DNA from: DASXKD01 sp963707905
GTDB taxonomy: Bacteria; Actinomycetota; Actinomycetes; Streptosporangiales; Streptosporangiaceae
NCBI GenBank assembly: GCA_963707905.1
Contig: CAVPSA010000009.1
Location: 62,001-126,000 of the forward strand
Direction of reading: 5' to 3'
DNA: 64,000 bases
Of the stretch, positions 16,405 through 25,608 are shown one piece after another. The notes under the pieces are model-generated. The model was not told the origin of the DNA. It was given only the letters and a program-made list of their open reading frames with translations, and did no database searches. Position 1 is the first letter of the stretch; each line of letters begins with the position of its first letter. The translations under genes were made by a program, and so were the position numbers.

Positions 16405-17055
16405 ATGTACGTGCACATGGATCGGGTCAGCCTCGCACCCGCCGCGGGGGCCGGAGACCCGGACCGGGGCGGCCCCGCCGCTGACCTGAGCGGCCTGCCC
16501 GGCCTGCTCGGCTTCCTGACCCTGCAGCAGGTCGCCGGGCCAGTCGCGGTACGCCTGACCTGGTGGGACACCGAGGATGGCGCGGCCGGCCTGCCTGGTT
16601 TCCCTTCCGGCCCGCACCACTCACCGGCCGGCCCGGCCGGCCTGCCCGGCTTCCTGGCGGGCCAGAACTTCGAGGTCGCGCAGACCGAAGTGGGACCGGA
16701 CGCGGCGCAGGCCCCGGCCTGCGCCCAGCTGGTGTACTTCGACGGCCCGCGGACCCCGGAAGAGGTCGCCGCCGGGGACCTGGCCGGGCGGCGCCGGATC
16801 TGGCCGGCGGTCAGCGAAATCAGCGGGCTGATCGGCAGCTGCGTGCTGCGCGGACGCGATCTCGGCTCGCTCATCGTCATACTCGCAACCTCCATGGCAG
16901 CCCTGGACGACATCACGCAGGCGATCATGGCCACCGAACTGCTGCCCGGGGAGGATCCCGCGCTGCTGCCCGGACCGGACCGGGTGGAGGTCCACCGCGT
17001 CACCGGCCACCGTCTGACCGCCGCTGCACTGGCGGCCGCCACTGGGAGGCACTGA
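16405..17055 (+). CDS. Hypothetical protein, Pro/Gly-rich N-terminal half
   Basis: 216 residues starting 10 nt after a GAAAGGAGC ribosome site. The first 100 residues are rich in Gly-Leu-Pro-Gly motifs (DLSGLPGLLGFLTL, GLPGFPSGPH, GLPGFLAGQNFEV). The second half looks globular (AQLVYFDGPRTPEEVAAGDLAGRRRIWPAVSEI, LGSLIVILATSMAALDDI). No signal peptide or clear membrane helix. No known family was recognised; the second half superficially recalls ligand-binding sensory folds. It is 1 nt from the YceI gene and divergent from the LAL regulator, so it probably belongs to that regulon. Confidence 0.75.
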   Translation: MYVHMDRVSLAPAAGAGDPDRGGPAADLSGLPGLLGFLTLQQVAGPVAVRLTWWDTEDGAAGLPGFPSGPHHSPAGPAGLPGFLAGQNFEVAQTEVGPDAAQAPACAQLVYFDGPRTPEEVAAGDLAGRRRIWPAVSEISGLIGSCVLRGRDLGSLIVILATSMAALDDITQAIMATELLPGEDPALLPGPDRVEVHRVTGHRLTAAALAAATGRH

Positions 17056-17056
17056 C

Positions 17057-17614
17057 ATGACGCACCCCGCACCGGCCGGAACGACCGGCCACATCGCGTC
17101 CGGTGACTGGGCCGCTGACCCGGCCACCAGCACGATCGGCTTCACCGTGCGGAACTTCGGAGTCCGGACGGTCACCGGCCAGATGCCGCTGACCAGCGCC
17201 ACGGTGACAATTGGTCCGGACGGCCGGCCGGTGAGCGTCCGCGCCGAAATCGACGCCCGCGGCATCGACACCGGGCACCGGCGCCGCGACAGCGACCTGC
17301 GCGGCTCCCGGTTCCTCGGCACCGGCACATGGCCGGCGATCAGCTTCACCGCCGGCCACATCGAGCCCGGCGACGCTGGCTGGGTCATCGACGGGACGCT
17401 CCGCGTCAAGGACCGGGCCTGCCCGGTGCGGCTGGACGTGGCCGGCCCGGTCAGCCTGCCCAGCGATCCCCGGTCACCGGTCGAACTGCGCGCGACCGGC
17501 CAGGTGGACCGCCGCTCGGCCGGGGTGACCGCCGGGGCCGCCTTCCTGGTGGGCCACCTGGTCGTCATTTCGCTGATCGTGTGGCTGCGCCCGCCAGCCA
17601 CGGGCACGAAGTAA
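17057..17614 (+). CDS. YceI family lipid/isoprenoid-binding protein
   Basis: 185 residues with the YceI lipocalin-like pattern: WAADPATSTIGFTVRNFGVRTVTGQM at the start, VRAEIDARGIDTGHRRRDSDLRGSRFL in the middle (the family's 'D..LRs..Fl' motif), then WPAISFTAGHIEP and GTLRVKDRACPVRLDV. YceI proteins bind long-chain polyisoprenoids or fatty acids in a beta-barrel. No signal peptide is seen. The last 20 residues (FLVGHLVVISLIVWL) are hydrophobic and could anchor the protein. It follows the preceding gene with 1 nt between stop and start, indicating an operon. Confidence 0.88.
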   Translation: MTHPAPAGTTGHIASGDWAADPATSTIGFTVRNFGVRTVTGQMPLTSATVTIGPDGRPVSVRAEIDARGIDTGHRRRDSDLRGSRFLGTGTWPAISFTAGHIEPGDAGWVIDGTLRVKDRACPVRLDVAGPVSLPSDPRSPVELRATGQVDRRSAGVTAGAAFLVGHLVVISLIVWLRPPATGTK

Positions 17615-17617
17615 TAC

Positions 17618-17700
17618 CTGGGTAATCCTTGCCTCGGATAAAGGCAAAAGGGTACCTTTTCGCACACCAGGGCAGTGCGCTCCGGTGATGCGAGGTGACC
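17618..17700 (+). promoter_or_regulatory. Structured 5' leader of the first beta-helix gene (copy 1 of a duplicated leader)
   Basis: This leader is clearly related to 20083-20163 ahead of the paralogue. Both keep TAATCCTT, then AAAGG, then GGGTACCTTT, then CACCAGGGCA, GCGCTCCGG and the ribosome site. In each, the central AAAGG can pair either with the upstream CCTT (10-nt loop) or with the downstream CCTTT, so the two hairpins are mutually exclusive. This suggests an attenuator or riboswitch-like element. No known class was matched with confidence. Confidence 0.5.
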
Positions 17701-20023
17701 ATGACCCCATCGGCCCGCGCTGCCCGAGGCAGGCAGCAGCCCCGCACGAAGCGGCTTGGCTCAGCGACATGGCGCAGGCTCGCCCGGATGGCGGCCGCCG
17801 GGACCCTGGCAGCAGGCACCGGGGTCCTGACGGCCGCCTTGCTGGCACCGGTGGCGGCCAGCGCGTCGTCCAGCCAGACGTGGACGGGCGGCGGGGACGG
17901 CACGAGCTGGTCGGACGCGATGAACTGGGCCAGCAACTCGGTGCCGCAGAACGGCGACAGCGTCACCATCCCCGCCGTGAGGTTCCCGGCCCGGACCGTG
18001 GTGACGGGCGTGCCGGGTGGAACCCAGTTGCAGGACCTCACGATGACCGACGCGTCGCTGTCCAGCGGGGATGTCACGGTCGCGGGCAACTTCTCGTGGA
18101 GCGTCAGCCAGGGCTTCGAGGTCCTCGGCTCGCCGCTGACCGTGGAGGGCGATGCGTCCTTCAGCGGCGCCGGCGAAGCGGACGTCCAGACCCCGATGAC
18201 CTTCGACGGCACCGCGGAATTCAACGGCCCCGGCCTGCTGTCGATCGAGGACGCCGGCCCGGCGATCACCAACAACGGCCTGCTGACCGTGGCCCCGGGC
18301 GCGGTGGTCCGGGGCTCCGTGTGCTGTGTGAACCCCGATGCGTTCCTCAACACCGGGACGGTGATCATGGGCGCGGCGGGCACCGGCAGCATCGAGGACA
18401 TGGCGTTCAACGACAACGGCTCCGTCCAGGTCGTGCCGGGCAGCCTGCTTGACGTGACCGGCGGGCCCGGCGCGTTCGGCCCGGGCGCCAACCTCAACGG
18501 CGGCGGCACGCTCCAGTTCGAGATGGGCGCGTCGATGACGCTCGCCACGGGCGTGTTCATCAGCACGAGCACCACCATGACGCTCACCGGGAACGCGGAG
18601 TTCTTCGGGCCGGGCACCTTCGTCGGCAACGGCAAGTTCTCCTGGACCGGCGGCACCATCGACGGCAGCCTCGACGTCGGCAAGAGCATCCACACCACGG
18701 TCAGCGGCACCACCAAGAAGCAACTGATGTCGCCGGGCAGCACCCACTCTCTGCTGGCCTTCCACGGCCCCACCACCGTCGAGGGCGCCGGGCCGGTGGA
18801 AGCCTTCGCCGCGGACATCAGCTCCTCCGGCGCGTTCACCATCAGGACCGGCGCGACGGTCGAGGCGAGCGCATGCTGCGTGCCGCCGGTGGATGAGTTC
18901 CTCAGCACCGGGACGCTGACCGTGGCTGGCTCCTCCGGAGGCAAGGCCAACCTGGAGTGGATGAACTTCAACGACCAAGGGCCGCGTGGTGATCGGCGCG
19001 GGCACCACGCTGATCGACACCGTCGGCCCGGGCGAGTTCAGCCCGGGGGTCATCCTCAGCGGTGGCGGCACGCTCGACTTCGAGCAGAACGCCTCGATGG
19101 TGCTCGCCAGCAATATCCAGATCCAGTCGGGGACCACGGTGAAGCTGGGCCTGGGGACGTTCTTCGGGCCCGGGAGCTTCACCGGCGCCGGCAACTTCGC
19201 CTGGAGCGGCGGGATCATCAGCGGCAACCTCGACGTCGCCAGCACCATCACGACCGCGATCAGCGGGACCGCCACCAAGGAAGTGACCTCGCCCACCAGC
19301 ACCCCGACCGCGCTCACCCTGCACGGCGTCACGAGCCTGGCAGGCTCCGGGGAACTGGAGCTGTTCGCGGCCAGCGCACTCAGCAACCTGGGCACGATGA
19401 CGATGAACACGGGCACCACCGTCGGCGCGTCGGTCTGCTGCGCGTCGCCGAACACCTTCAGCAACGGCGGGACGCTCATCGTGGCCGCCGGCACCGGCAC
19501 CGCGACCACCACCAACATGCAGTTCAGCAACAGCGGCACGGTCAAGGTCAACGGCGGCACCCTGGCGATCAACACCCTCGGCTACAAGCAGACGGCGGGG
19601 TCCACGCAACTGGCCGGCGGATCGATCACCGCGGCCCAGCAGATGAACATCTCGAAGGGCACGCTGAGCGGGTTCGGCACGATCACCGGTTCGGTGCTGA
19701 ACGGCGGCACCGTGGCCCCGAGCACCACCGGCGGCGTGCTCAAGATCACCGGTGCCTACAACCAGCAGAGCGCGGGCACGCTCTCCTCGGTCATCACCGG
19801 GACCACGCCGGGGACCAAGTTCGGCCAGCTCAGCGTCGGCGGCAAGGCCACGCTGGCGGGCACCTTGAAGGTCAGCACCGGCAACGGGTTCGTGCCCAGC
19901 CACGGGGAGTCCTTCTCCGTGCTGCTGTACCACACCCGCAGCGGCACGTTCGGCACCCTGTCCGGCAGCCCGGCCTACACGGTCAGCTACACCGCCACGG
20001 CGGCCAACGTGGTTTACCCATAA
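17701..20023 (+). pseudogene. Secreted beta-helix-like repeat protein, copy 1, with one frameshift
   Basis: ATG at 17701 follows GAGGTGACC. The protein has a signal peptide (MAAAGTLAAGTGVLTAALLAPVAASASS) and then repeated Gly/Thr/Ser-rich strands like autotransporter or pectate-lyase beta-helices: WTGGGDGTSWSDAMNWASNS, FFGPGTFVGNGKFSWTGGTI, GPGSFTGAGNFAWSGGII. The frame breaks at 18979-18981, where CAAGGGCCG should read CAAGGCCGC to keep FNDQG-RVVIGAG; the second frame then runs to TAA at 20021. With one G removed it is about 773 residues. Three internal units carry a vicinal Cys-Cys (VCCVNP, ACCVPP, VCCASP). Probably a cell-surface or matrix protein; paralogue of 20164-21927. Confidence 0.8.
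19569..20023 (+). repeat. 3' direct repeat shared with the second beta-helix gene (copy 1)
   Basis: About 455 bp that is nearly identical to 21473-21927, offset 1904 bp. The shared stretch encodes the C-terminal module (LGYKQTAGSTQLAGGSITAA to AANVVYP). The similarity here is much higher than between the N-terminal halves of the two genes, which is what recent duplication or gene conversion would leave. Confidence 0.85.
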
Positions 20024-20082
20024 CCGAGGGGATGAGGCCGACCGTCAGGTGAGCCTGGCCACAAGCCGGGGTCAGGTAGGCT

Positions 20083-20163
20083 ACGTAATCCTTATGCCGG
20101 CTAAAGGTAACGGGTACCTTTCGCATTCACCAGGGCAATGCGCTCCGGCGATGAGAGGTAACC
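20083..20163 (+). promoter_or_regulatory. Structured 5' leader of the second beta-helix gene (copy 2)
   Basis: Second copy of the leader at 17618. Here the downstream hairpin is a perfect 7-bp stem, AAAGGTA and TACCTTT around ACGGG. The competing upstream pairing CCTT with AAGG keeps a 10-nt loop as in copy 1. Sequence between the paired blocks differs from copy 1 while the pairing is kept, which supports an RNA structure. The element ends in GAGAGGTAACC, the ribosome site of the gene at 20164. Confidence 0.5.
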
Positions 20164-21927
20164 ATGACACCACCGGTTCATACTGCCCGGAGCAGGCAGC
20201 ACCCCCGCGCCACGTGGCTGCGATCTGCGGCCTGGCTGAGGATTGCCGTGATCACGATCACCGCGTCCCTGGCCGGTGGCACGGGAGCCCTGGCCGCCGG
20301 CATGCTCGCCCCCCTCGCGGCCAGTGCGTCGTCCAGCCAGCAGTGGACCGGCAAAGGCGACGGCTCTAAGTGGTCAAATCCTCAGAACTGGGCCAGCAAC
20401 CAGGTGCCGCAGAACGGCGACAGCGTCACCATCGCCCCCACCCCCACCGAGGCCGCGCCGAATGTGAGCGGCATGCCGGCCGGGATGCAATTGCAGAACC
20501 TCACGCTGGTCGACTCGTCGCTGTCGGGCGGCGACGTCACGGTCGCGGGCAACTTCTCGTGGAACGCCACCCTGACCAGCTCAACTCTGGCCGCGCCGCT
20601 GACGGTCGAGGGGGATGCGTCCTTCAGCGGCGCGGGCAGGGAGAACAGCCAGGACCCGATGACCTTCGACGGCACCGCCGAGATCAAGGGCCCCGGCGTG
20701 CTGTTGATCCAGGATTCGGGCCCGGCGGTCACCAACAACGGCACCCTGACCCTGTCACCCGGCGCGACGATGCAGGCCGGCGCGTGCTGTGTCACGCCGG
20801 ATGAGTTCCTCAACACCGGGACAGTGAGCATGTCCACGGCAGGCACCGCCACCGTGACCGGCATGGGCTTCGACGACCAAGGGGCCGTTTCGGCCGGGAA
20901 GGGCAGCCTGCTGGACGTGACCGCCGGCGTGGGCGAGTTCGGCCCGGGGGCCGGTATCAGCGGCGGCGGTACGCTCCAGTTCGACCTGGGAGCGCACCAG
21001 ACCCTGGCCACCGGGGTATCGGTCGCGGCGGGCAGCACCCTGACGCTGGCCGGGAACGCAGAGCTCTTCGGGCCCGGGACCCTCGTCGGCGGGGGCAAGT
21101 TCTCCTGGACCGGGGGAACCATCGACGGCAGCCTCGATGTGGCCAAGACGATCCATACCACGATCAGCGGCACGGCCACCAAGACACTGACCTCACCGAG
21201 CAGCACCCCGACCGCGCTGACCCTGCACGGCGCCACCAGCGTGGCCGGGTCCGGGGAGGTGGAGCTGACCGGGACCACCACGCTCAGCAACCTGGGCACG
21301 CTGACGATGAAGACCGGCACAACGGTCGGGGCGGGCGGCTGCTGTGTGTCACCCGAGAACTTCAGCAACGGCGGTACGCTCATCGTCGCCGCCGGCACCG
21401 GCACCGCGACCACGAGCTTCCTGCAGTTCAGCAACAGCGGCACGGTCAAGGTCAACAGCGGCACGCTGGCGATCAACAGCCTCGGCTACAAGCAGACGGC
21501 GGGGTCCACGCAACTGGCCGGCGGGTCGATCACGGCGGCCCAGCAGATGAGCATCTCCAAGGGCACGCTGAGCGGGTTCGGCACGATCACCGGTTCGGTG
21601 CTGAACGGCGGCACCGTGGCCCCGAGCACCACCGGCGGCGTACTCAAGATCACCGGCGCTTACCAGCAGACGAGCTCCGGCACGCTGTCCTCGGTCATCA
21701 CCGGGACCACGCCGGGGACCAAGTTCGGCCAGCTCAGCGTGGGCGGTACCGCGACGCTGGCGGGCACGCTGAAGGTCAGCACCGGCAACGGGTTCGTGCC
21801 CAGCCACGGGGAGTCCTTCTCCGTGCTGCTGTACCACACCCGCAGCGGCACGTTCGGCACCCTGTCCGGCAGCCCGGCTTACACGGTCAGCTACACCGCC
21901 ACGGCGGCCAACGTGGTTTACCCGTAA
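20164..21927 (+). CDS. Secreted beta-helix-like repeat protein, copy 2
   Basis: 587 residues, intact. N-terminal signal peptide with a long Arg-containing head (AWLRIAVITITASLAGGTGALAAGMLAPLAASASS). It then has the same opening as copy 1 (QQWTGKGDGSKWSNPQNWASN, QNGDSVTI) and two repeat units, each with the Cys-Cys motif (ACCVTPDEF, GCCVSPENF) and the FGPGTLVGGGKFSWTGGTIDGSLDV turn. The C-terminal module is nearly identical to copy 1. It lacks one repeat unit relative to copy 1. No sortase signal or membrane anchor is seen, so it is released or held by other means. Function unknown; a spore, hyphal or matrix surface role is a guess. Confidence 0.85.
   Translation: MTPPVHTARSRQHPRATWLRSAAWLRIAVITITASLAGGTGALAAGMLAPLAASASSSQQWTGKGDGSKWSNPQNWASNQVPQNGDSVTIAPTPTEAAPNVSGMPAGMQLQNLTLVDSSLSGGDVTVAGNFSWNATLTSSTLAAPLTVEGDASFSGAGRENSQDPMTFDGTAEIKGPGVLLIQDSGPAVTNNGTLTLSPGATMQAGACCVTPDEFLNTGTVSMSTAGTATVTGMGFDDQGAVSAGKGSLLDVTAGVGEFGPGAGISGGGTLQFDLGAHQTLATGVSVAAGSTLTLAGNAELFGPGTLVGGGKFSWTGGTIDGSLDVAKTIHTTISGTATKTLTSPSSTPTALTLHGATSVAGSGEVELTGTTTLSNLGTLTMKTGTTVGAGGCCVSPENFSNGGTLIVAAGTGTATTSFLQFSNSGTVKVNSGTLAINSLGYKQTAGSTQLAGGSITAAQQMSISKGTLSGFGTITGSVLNGGTVAPSTTGGVLKITGAYQQTSSGTLSSVITGTTPGTKFGQLSVGGTATLAGTLKVSTGNGFVPSHGESFSVLLYHTRSGTFGTLSGSPAYTVSYTATAANVVYP
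21473..21927 (+). repeat. 3' direct repeat shared with the first beta-helix gene (copy 2)
   Basis: Partner of the repeat at 19569-20023. Both copies run up to the stop codon and are in the same orientation, so recombination between them would delete or duplicate about 1.9 kb and leave one intact hybrid gene. Confidence 0.85.
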
Positions 21928-21961
21928 CGGAAGGGACAAAGGCGAGCCCTGGGCCAGCGTA

Positions 21962-22006
21962 AAGTCAAATTGTGCGGCTGGGCGCCGCAATCGTCTCCTT
22001 TGACTT
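21962..22006. terminator. Nested inverted repeats between the beta-helix gene and the ligase gene
   Basis: Outer arms AAGTCAAA (21962-21969) and TTTGACTT (21999-22006) enclose inner arms TGCGGC (21973-21978) and GCCGCA (21984-21989). The inner hairpin may end transcription of the beta-helix gene; the outer pair lies just before the GGAGG site of the next gene and could equally be an operator. Confidence 0.4.
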
Positions 22007-22019
22007 GAGCGGAGGCCGC

Positions 22020-23497
22020 ATGGGCCGGGACATTCAGCCGATCAAGATCAGTGGCGAGGACCGGCGGCAGTACCGGGACAAGCTCCAGCGCTCGCTGGAG
22101 GTGTTCGCCCGGATGCTGCGCGAGCGCCTGTTCGAGGCCGACCCGGCACAGGTGGGCCTGGAGATCGAGCTGAACCTGGTGGACGACGATGGGGCTCCGT
22201 CCATGCAGAACGCCGACGTGCTCGACGCCATCGCCGACCCGGCCTGGGCGACCGAACTCGGCCAGTTCAACCTCGAGATCAACGTGCCGCCGCGGCGGCT
22301 CGACGGCGATTCCCTGGCAGGCCTGGAGCAGGAGGTCCGCGGCAGCCTGAACGACGCGGACGCCAAGGCGCGCAGCATCGGCAACCACCTCGTCATGATC
22401 GGTATTCTTCCGACGCTGCAAGAGAGCGACATGCACGAGGGCATCCTGTCCGCGAACGCGCGGTACAAGGTGATCAACGAGCAGATCTTCGCGGCGCGCG
22501 GTGAGGACATGCACATCGAGATCGACGGCCCGGAGCGGCTGGTCACCCACGCCGACAGCATCACGCCGGAAGCCGCCTGCACCAGTGTGCAGTTGCACGT
22601 CCAGGTCTCCCCGGAAGCCTTCGCGAACTACTGGAACGCCGCCCAGGCGATCGCGGGCGTCCAGGTCGCGCTGGCCGCCAACTCCCCGTTCCTGTTCGGC
22701 AGGCGGCTGTGGCAGGAGACCAGGATCACGCTGTTCGAGCAGGCCACGGACACCCGGCCGGTGGAGTTGCAGCAGCAGGGGGTGCGGCCGCGGGTGTGGT
22801 TCGGCGATCGCTGGATCACCTCGGTGTTCGACCTCTTCGAGGAGAACATCCGGTACTTCCCCGCCCTGCTGCCGATCTGCGAGGACGAGGACCCACTCGC
22901 GGAGCTGGACCGGGGCGCCTGCCCGCAGCTTGCCGAGATGAGCCTGCACAACGGGACCATCTACCGGTGGAACCGGCCGGTCTACGCGGTGGTGAACGGC
23001 ACGCCGCACCTGCGGGTGGAGAACCGGGTCCTGCCGGCCGGCCCGTCGGTCGCGGACGTCATGGCGAACGCGGCGTTCTACTACGGGCTGGTGCGGGTGC
23101 TCGCCGAGGCCCAGCGGCCGGTGTGGACCCAGATGTCGTTCGCGACCGCCGCCGAGAACCTCTACGAGGCGGCACGCAACGGTCTCGACGCCAACCTGTA
23201 CTGGCCGGCCTTCGGCGAGACGCCCGCCGCCGAACTGGTGCTCCGCCGCCTGCTGCCGCTCGCTCACGAGGGCCTCGCCCGCTGGGGCATGGACCGGGCC
23301 CTGGCCTGGGCTGCTCGGCATCATCGAGCAGCGCTGCAGTCAACGGCCAGACCGGGGCGGCCTGGCAGACGGCCACGGTCGCGGCGATCAGCGAGAGTGG
23401 CGCGGACCGTGCCGAGGCGCTGCGGCAGATGACCCAGCGCTACATCGAGCACATGCACACGAACGAGCCCGTGCACACCTGGCCCAACGGCGCCTGA
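22020..23497 (+). pseudogene. Glutamate-cysteine ligase-like (carboxylate-amine ligase) gene with two closely spaced frameshifts
   Basis: ATG at 22020 has GGAGG 5 nt upstream. The frame gives an almost full-length actinobacterial glutamate-cysteine ligase family protein: QVGLEIELNLVDDDGAPSM, FNLEINVPPRRL, ARYKVINEQIFAARGEDMHIEIDGPERL, WFGDRWITSVFDLFEENIRYFPALLP, HNGTIYRWNRPVYAVV. After GMDRALAW (about 23308) homology moves to another frame for LLGIIEQRC, then after about 23335 to a third frame for VNGQTGAAWQ through EALRQMTQRYIEHMHTNEPVHTWPNGA, stop at 23497. Two single-base insertions 30 nt apart explain this. Without them the ATP-grasp-like core is intact but the last 60 residues are scrambled. 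Confidence 0.85.
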
Positions 23498-23507
23498 AGG
23501 CCGTCCC

Positions 23508-23743
23508 GGGGCCAACAGCTTCACCACCACGCAGAGCTGTTCAGGCTGCGCGAACTGGATCGCGGAGGCGCCAAGCGGCTCAGGTGGCGTCCTTCCGCTG
23601 TCCAATTTCCACTCCTGGACGCTGTCCGGCGCGACCGTGAACTCCGGGGTCATCTCGTCGTTCACCGATGACGAAATCACCATGACCGATTCCTCTGGTC
23701 TGGTGAAGGCTCAGCCTGGTTCGCTCAACGGCGCCGGTCACGG
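23508..23743 (+). pseudogene. Remnant of a G1-family glutamic endopeptidase (eqolisin)
   Basis: Directly after the ligase stop, an open stretch without a start codon reads ANSFTTTQSCSGCANWIAEAPS, then VLPLSNFHSWTLSGATVNSG, ISSFTDDEITMTDSSG and LVKAQPGSLNGAG. This is the C-terminal half of peptidase G1 proteins, including the W-I-x-E-x-P stretch that in the family carries the catalytic glutamate, and the typical ITMxDSSGxxKAxPGxL ending. The N-terminal half, with the catalytic glutamine, and the signal peptide are absent. The remnant runs into the end of the convergent phosphoesterase gene, where homology stops. Confidence 0.7.
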
Positions 23744-25312
23744 GGCCGGCGGAGCCAGCAGGGGGAAGATGGTGGCAAGGAAGTTCCGCAGCACGTTCAG
23801 CAACTGCTCTGGGGGCACGTCATCCTTGGGGTCCCTGGGCAGGCCCTCGATCTCGGTGCCGGTTTGATCCGCGTACTCCCGTATCCCCTGGAACAGGGCT
23901 TTGCCTAGCGTAGATACGCTCCTGCCCAGAGCCGCCGCGTCCTCCATGAACGGGGGCACCGGCCGTGGATCGGGGACGGGCCACGTAGCCGGGTCGCGCG
24001 GGGTGTCGAGGGTGAACACGTCGGAGAACGTCCGGGCGGCAGCATCACGCCCCGTGAACGGGTCTCCCAGGTCCCACTGCTCGCGCAGTGTGGCGATCAG
24101 GGAAGTGTGCCGGTGCTCGGCGTTGAACACCTCACCTTCGGCCACCCACGGCGACACGATGATGGCCGGGACCCGGTAGCCCGAGCGGTCGAACCTGAAC
24201 CCGTGCTGTCCGGCCGGGGCGGACGGGTCCGGTGGTGGCACCGGGCCGGGCGGGACGTGGTCGTAGGTGCCGCCTGGCTCGTCCCAGCCGATCAACAGGG
24301 CCGTGTTCCAGACGTTGGACCCGGCCGGGGACTGCATCCCCTTGTAGGCGTTGTAGACCCGTGCCAGGAACGCCTCACCGCCCAGGATCGACGACGGCGG
24401 GTCAATACTTTGGACCACGATCCCGTGTCCCATGGCCCGCCCGCACGCCGGGTGATAGTCGTTGTGACCCACCCCCAGCGCAGGCTCGATGAACGAGAAG
24501 TCGGGCAGGTCCCCGTGAGCGGCATCGGCCTCGAACTGGGCGAACGGCACGAAGTGCGTCGCGAACCGGTCCTTCAGCCGCGAGAAGTGCGTCAGGCCGG
24601 TGGCCGAAAGCCGCATCGGCTCGCAGACGTACACCTTCCACGTCTTGCCATGATCATCGAGCCGGTTGAAGATCGTCTCCGCAAGGTTCTTCTGCACGAA
24701 GTTCTTGACCGGCGCGTTCACGGCGAATCCCGACGACGTCGCGGCGGTCCAGAACGACCGGTTGGGCAGCGTCTGCGACGGCACCTCGCAGAACCAGTGA
24801 TCGAACACGCCGAACCCGCGCGCCAGCCCGCTCAGCACCGGGATCTGCTCCGGGGTGAACCCGGTCATCACCTGCGAATACTCCTCGTAGGTGGGCTGGC
24901 GGCCCAGCTCGGCGGTCAGCGTGCTGATGTAGTCGGTGACGTAGCCGTCCATCGTCGGCACCTGGCCCGGCTCCGGGGCGTTGTACGGCGCGGTGATCTC
25001 CTCGCCGACCTTGAACCGGTTCGCCTCGCTGAGAATGTTGAACAACTGCGTGTTGGTGTGCGGATACTCCTCCCCGGTGTCAGGGTTGGGGCTGTCCATG
25101 TCGGTGGCCACCGCGTACGGCACCACCCTGCGGTCCGCGCCATGCTCGGCCCACTCCGGAATCGGGTTGGTCAGGTCCTTGCCGAGCACGCCCTCGAACG
25201 TCTTGCCATCCCCCGGCCCGTACAGGCGGCCCAGCACGTTATCCAGCGACCGGTTCTCAAACACCACCACGACCACATGATCCAGCGCGTCATCCCTGCT
25301 CCGACCCGCCAT
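23738..25312 (-). CDS. Alkaline phosphatase superfamily phosphoesterase (phospholipase C-like)
   Basis: 524 residues from ATG 25312. It opens with the phosphoesterase-family signature DHVVVVVFENRSLDNVLGRLYG (metal-binding Glu and Asn). It contains VFDHWFCEVPSQTLPNRSFWTAATSSG and DLPDFSFIEPALGVGHNDYHPA, then a C-terminal metal site WNTALLIGWDEPGGTYDHVPPG and EHRHTSLIATL. These match the bacterial acid phosphatase/phospholipase C (PF04185) family, which cleave phosphodiesters or phospholipids. Unlike most homologues it has no Tat or Sec signal peptide; a longer start at 25354 does not add one. It would therefore act inside the cell unless the start is misjudged. Confidence 0.9.
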   Translation of the reverse strand: MAGRSRDDALDHVVVVVFENRSLDNVLGRLYGPGDGKTFEGVLGKDLTNPIPEWAEHGADRRVVPYAVATDMDSPNPDTGEEYPHTNTQLFNILSEANRFKVGEEITAPYNAPEPGQVPTMDGYVTDYISTLTAELGRQPTYEEYSQVMTGFTPEQIPVLSGLARGFGVFDHWFCEVPSQTLPNRSFWTAATSSGFAVNAPVKNFVQKNLAETIFNRLDDHGKTWKVYVCEPMRLSATGLTHFSRLKDRFATHFVPFAQFEADAAHGDLPDFSFIEPALGVGHNDYHPACGRAMGHGIVVQSIDPPSSILGGEAFLARVYNAYKGMQSPAGSNVWNTALLIGWDEPGGTYDHVPPGPVPPPDPSAPAGQHGFRFDRSGYRVPAIIVSPWVAEGEVFNAEHRHTSLIATLREQWDLGDPFTGRDAAARTFSDVFTLDTPRDPATWPVPDPRPVPPFMEDAAALGRSVSTLGKALFQGIREYADQTGTEIEGLPRDPKDDVPPEQLLNVLRNFLATIFPLLAPPAP

Positions 25313-25608
25313 CCCAGACCCCTGACCTCCCGATAGAGGGCCGCACCCGCCCATAACCGCCGCAGGCGGCGCCCGTGTTCTGGCCTATCAGGCTCAACGG
25401 TAGGCAAGTTGCGCCGCAGATGAACCCCCCCGCCAGGGTGATCCCGGCTTGAGTGACCGGGCCTGCGGCATTGCGCCGCCTGCCCCGTACTAGTCATGCT
25501 GGTCTCCCCCGTCCTCCTCGCAGGCACCCGGTCCCTGCGAGGAGGACCCCCGGGCGGCGTACGCTGAGGCGGAGGCACCCTTTCTGTGGGTCGCGGGAGG
25601 TTGTGGTC

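Noticed and set aside
17618..17700. c-di-GMP-I (GEMM) riboswitch
   Set aside because: Copy 1 has AAAGGCAAA and GCGCTCCGG blocks reminiscent of the motif, but copy 2 reads AAAGGTAAC and neither has the conserved GACGCAAAGCC stretch.
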